From: Clostridiales bacterium
Lineage (GTDB): Bacteria > Bacillota > Clostridia > Oscillospirales > Oscillospiraceae
Length of the DNA stretch: 6,400 nt
Reading direction: 5' to 3'
NCBI GenBank assembly: GCA_012729875.1
Contig: JAAYCC010000022.1
Span: 1-6,400 of the forward strand
Shown here: piece by piece, positions 5,454-6,400 of the stretch
Layout of the letters: the number at the start of each line of letters is the position of its first letter
Position numbering within the stretch: the stretch's first letter is position 1
Translations under genes and position numbers: made by a program
Notes under the pieces: generated by a model
Told to the model about the DNA's origin: nothing
Seen by the model: the letters and a program-made list of their open reading frames with translations, nothing else
Database searches by the model: none

Positions 5454-6400
5454 ATGGCAGACAACAGACGTCCAGACAGCATGGAACGCATAGAAACTCA
5501 GGAACAGGCAGAAGTATTCGTTGCAGCGCAGCTTGATGCCCTCCGCGCACAGGTCGGCGACAAAAAAGTGCTGTTGGCGCTGTCCGGAGGCGTAGATTCC
5601 TCCGTCGTGGCGGCGTTGCTCATTAAGGCTATCGGCAAAAACCTGCAGTGCGTACACGTCAATCACGGACTTATGCGCAAGGGGGAAAGCGAACAGGTAG
5701 TTGAAGTATTCCGTAACCAGATGGGCGCAAATCTTGTCTATGTGGATGCGACAGACCGCTTTCTGGACAAGCTCGCCGGTGTTCAGGAGCCTGAACAGAA
5801 ACGAAAGATAATTGGCGGGGAATTCATTCGCGTATTCGAGGAGGAAGCCCGCAAATTCGAGGGCATTGAATATCTGGCTCAGGGCACGATTTATCCCGAT
5901 ATAATTGAAAGCGGGCCTGTAAAGGCGCACCACAATGTCGGAGGTCTGCCGGAGGATATGAGGTTTGAACTTGTGGAACCGGTCAAGTTCCTCTATAAGG
6001 ATGAGGTGCGAGTGGTAGGCAAGACGCTTGGCCTTCCGGACTCCATGGTGTACAGACAGCCTTTCCCGGGGCCGGGGCTTGGGGTGCGCTGCCTTGGAGC
6101 GATTACCAGGGACAGGCTCCATTCTCTACGCGAGGCGGACGCCGTTCTACGCGACGAGTTTAATAAGGCCGGGCTAAACGAAAAAGTTTGGCAGTACTTT
6201 ACCGTGATCCCCGACTTCAAGTCCACAGGTGTGCGGGGGGGCAAGCGCAGCTACGATTGGCCTGTAATCATTCGCGCCGTAAACACCAAGGACGCGATGA
6301 CAGCCACTGTGGAGGAAATTCCATGGCCGCTGCTGCACAGTATAACCGACAGGATATTGGAGGAAGTGCCGGGCGTCTCTCGCGTACTCTATGATCTAAG
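5454..6400 (+). CDS. guaA: GMP synthase ATP-pyrophosphatase subunit, standalone (3'-truncated by window edge)
   Basis: GMP synthetase aminates XMP to GMP using ATP and ammonia from glutamine. The frame runs 315 codons from the ATG at 5454 and leaves the window in ...SRVLYDL, just before the family's usual KPPxTIEWE ending, so about a dozen codons are missing. The product is only the ATPPase plus C-terminal dimerisation half. It has the PP-loop SGGVDSS (44-50), LAQGTIYPD around Q143, HHNVGGLP from H159, LYKDEVR, and RQPFPGPGLG around 201-209. There is no N-terminal class I glutaminase domain: only about 35 residues precede the ATPPase core, and upstream lies a divergent gene. This is the layout of the archaeal GuaAb subunit, and STGVRGGKRSYDW (257-269) and DAMTATVEEIP (280-290) look more like archaeal than fused bacterial enzymes. 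The glutaminase subunit must be encoded elsewhere or downstream, or the enzyme uses free ammonia. Family assignment is very secure; the split-subunit reading is strong. Confidence 0.93.
   Translation, partial: MADNRRPDSMERIETQEQAEVFVAAQLDALRAQVGDKKVLLALSGGVDSSVVAALLIKAIGKNLQCVHVNHGLMRKGESEQVVEVFRNQMGANLVYVDATDRFLDKLAGVQEPEQKRKIIGGEFIRVFEEEARKFEGIEYLAQGTIYPDIIESGPVKAHHNVGGLPEDMRFELVEPVKFLYKDEVRVVGKTLGLPDSMVYRQPFPGPGLGVRCLGAITRDRLHSLREADAVLRDEFNKAGLNEKVWQYFTVIPDFKSTGVRGGKRSYDWPVIIRAVNTKDAMTATVEEIPWPLLHSITDRILEEVPGVSRVLYDL

Noticed and set aside
5403..6122. Long 239-aa open frame on the minus strand opposite guaA
   Set aside because: It lies entirely antisense to a gene with unmistakable family motifs and its translation has no recognisable domain. 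Such frames arise from codon bias in the real gene.
1..6400. CRISPR arrays, insertion sequences, phage genes, tRNA genes or defence systems
   Set aside because: I found no regularly spaced repeats, transposase or integrase motifs, or cloverleaf-like sequences. The coding space is filled by housekeeping-type genes.

Overview
The window reads as a core-genome segment of a Gram-positive, probably spore-forming Clostridia-type (Firmicutes) bacterium with moderate G+C. The reasons are the combination of ribonuclease M5, NrdR, a DUF421/DUF4363 membrane-protein pair, strong GGAGG-type ribosome binding sites and tight ATGA-type gene overlaps. No mobile element, CRISPR array, tRNA or rRNA gene was seen, and nothing points to recent horizontal insertion. 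A link to the Oscillospiraceae or related lineages is only an impression from gene style.

Layout: (a) 1-3637, plus strand, is a compact operon. It holds the 3' part of comEC (DNA-uptake channel with a C-terminal metallo-beta-lactamase-like domain), holA (DNA polymerase III delta subunit, 2 nt after comEC) and rnmV (ribonuclease M5, ATGA overlap with holA). A clear intrinsic terminator at 3644-3685 closes it. (b) 3686-3839 is an intergenic region with an extended -10 promoter and several small dyads, leading into nrdR (3840-4301), the repressor of ribonucleotide reductase genes. (c) 4298-5358, minus strand, holds a two-gene unit: a DUF421 (YetF-like) membrane protein followed, with an ATGA overlap, by a small DUF4363 protein. 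Its last gene converges on nrdR so closely that both stop codons lie in one CTAG tetranucleotide. (d) 5359-5453 is a short divergent intergenic region. (e) 5454-6400, plus strand, is guaA, cut by the window end about a dozen codons before the expected stop.

The genes do not form one pathway. The first operon mixes DNA uptake, replication and 5S rRNA maturation; nrdR controls deoxynucleotide supply and guaA makes GMP, so there is a loose nucleotide/replication theme. The most notable point is that guaA encodes only the ATP-pyrophosphatase/dimerisation half of GMP synthetase, with no glutaminase domain and no room for one upstream. This is the two-subunit layout best known from archaea, and the C-terminal part carries archaeal-style sequence signatures. 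I found no convincing evidence of a wholly new system here.
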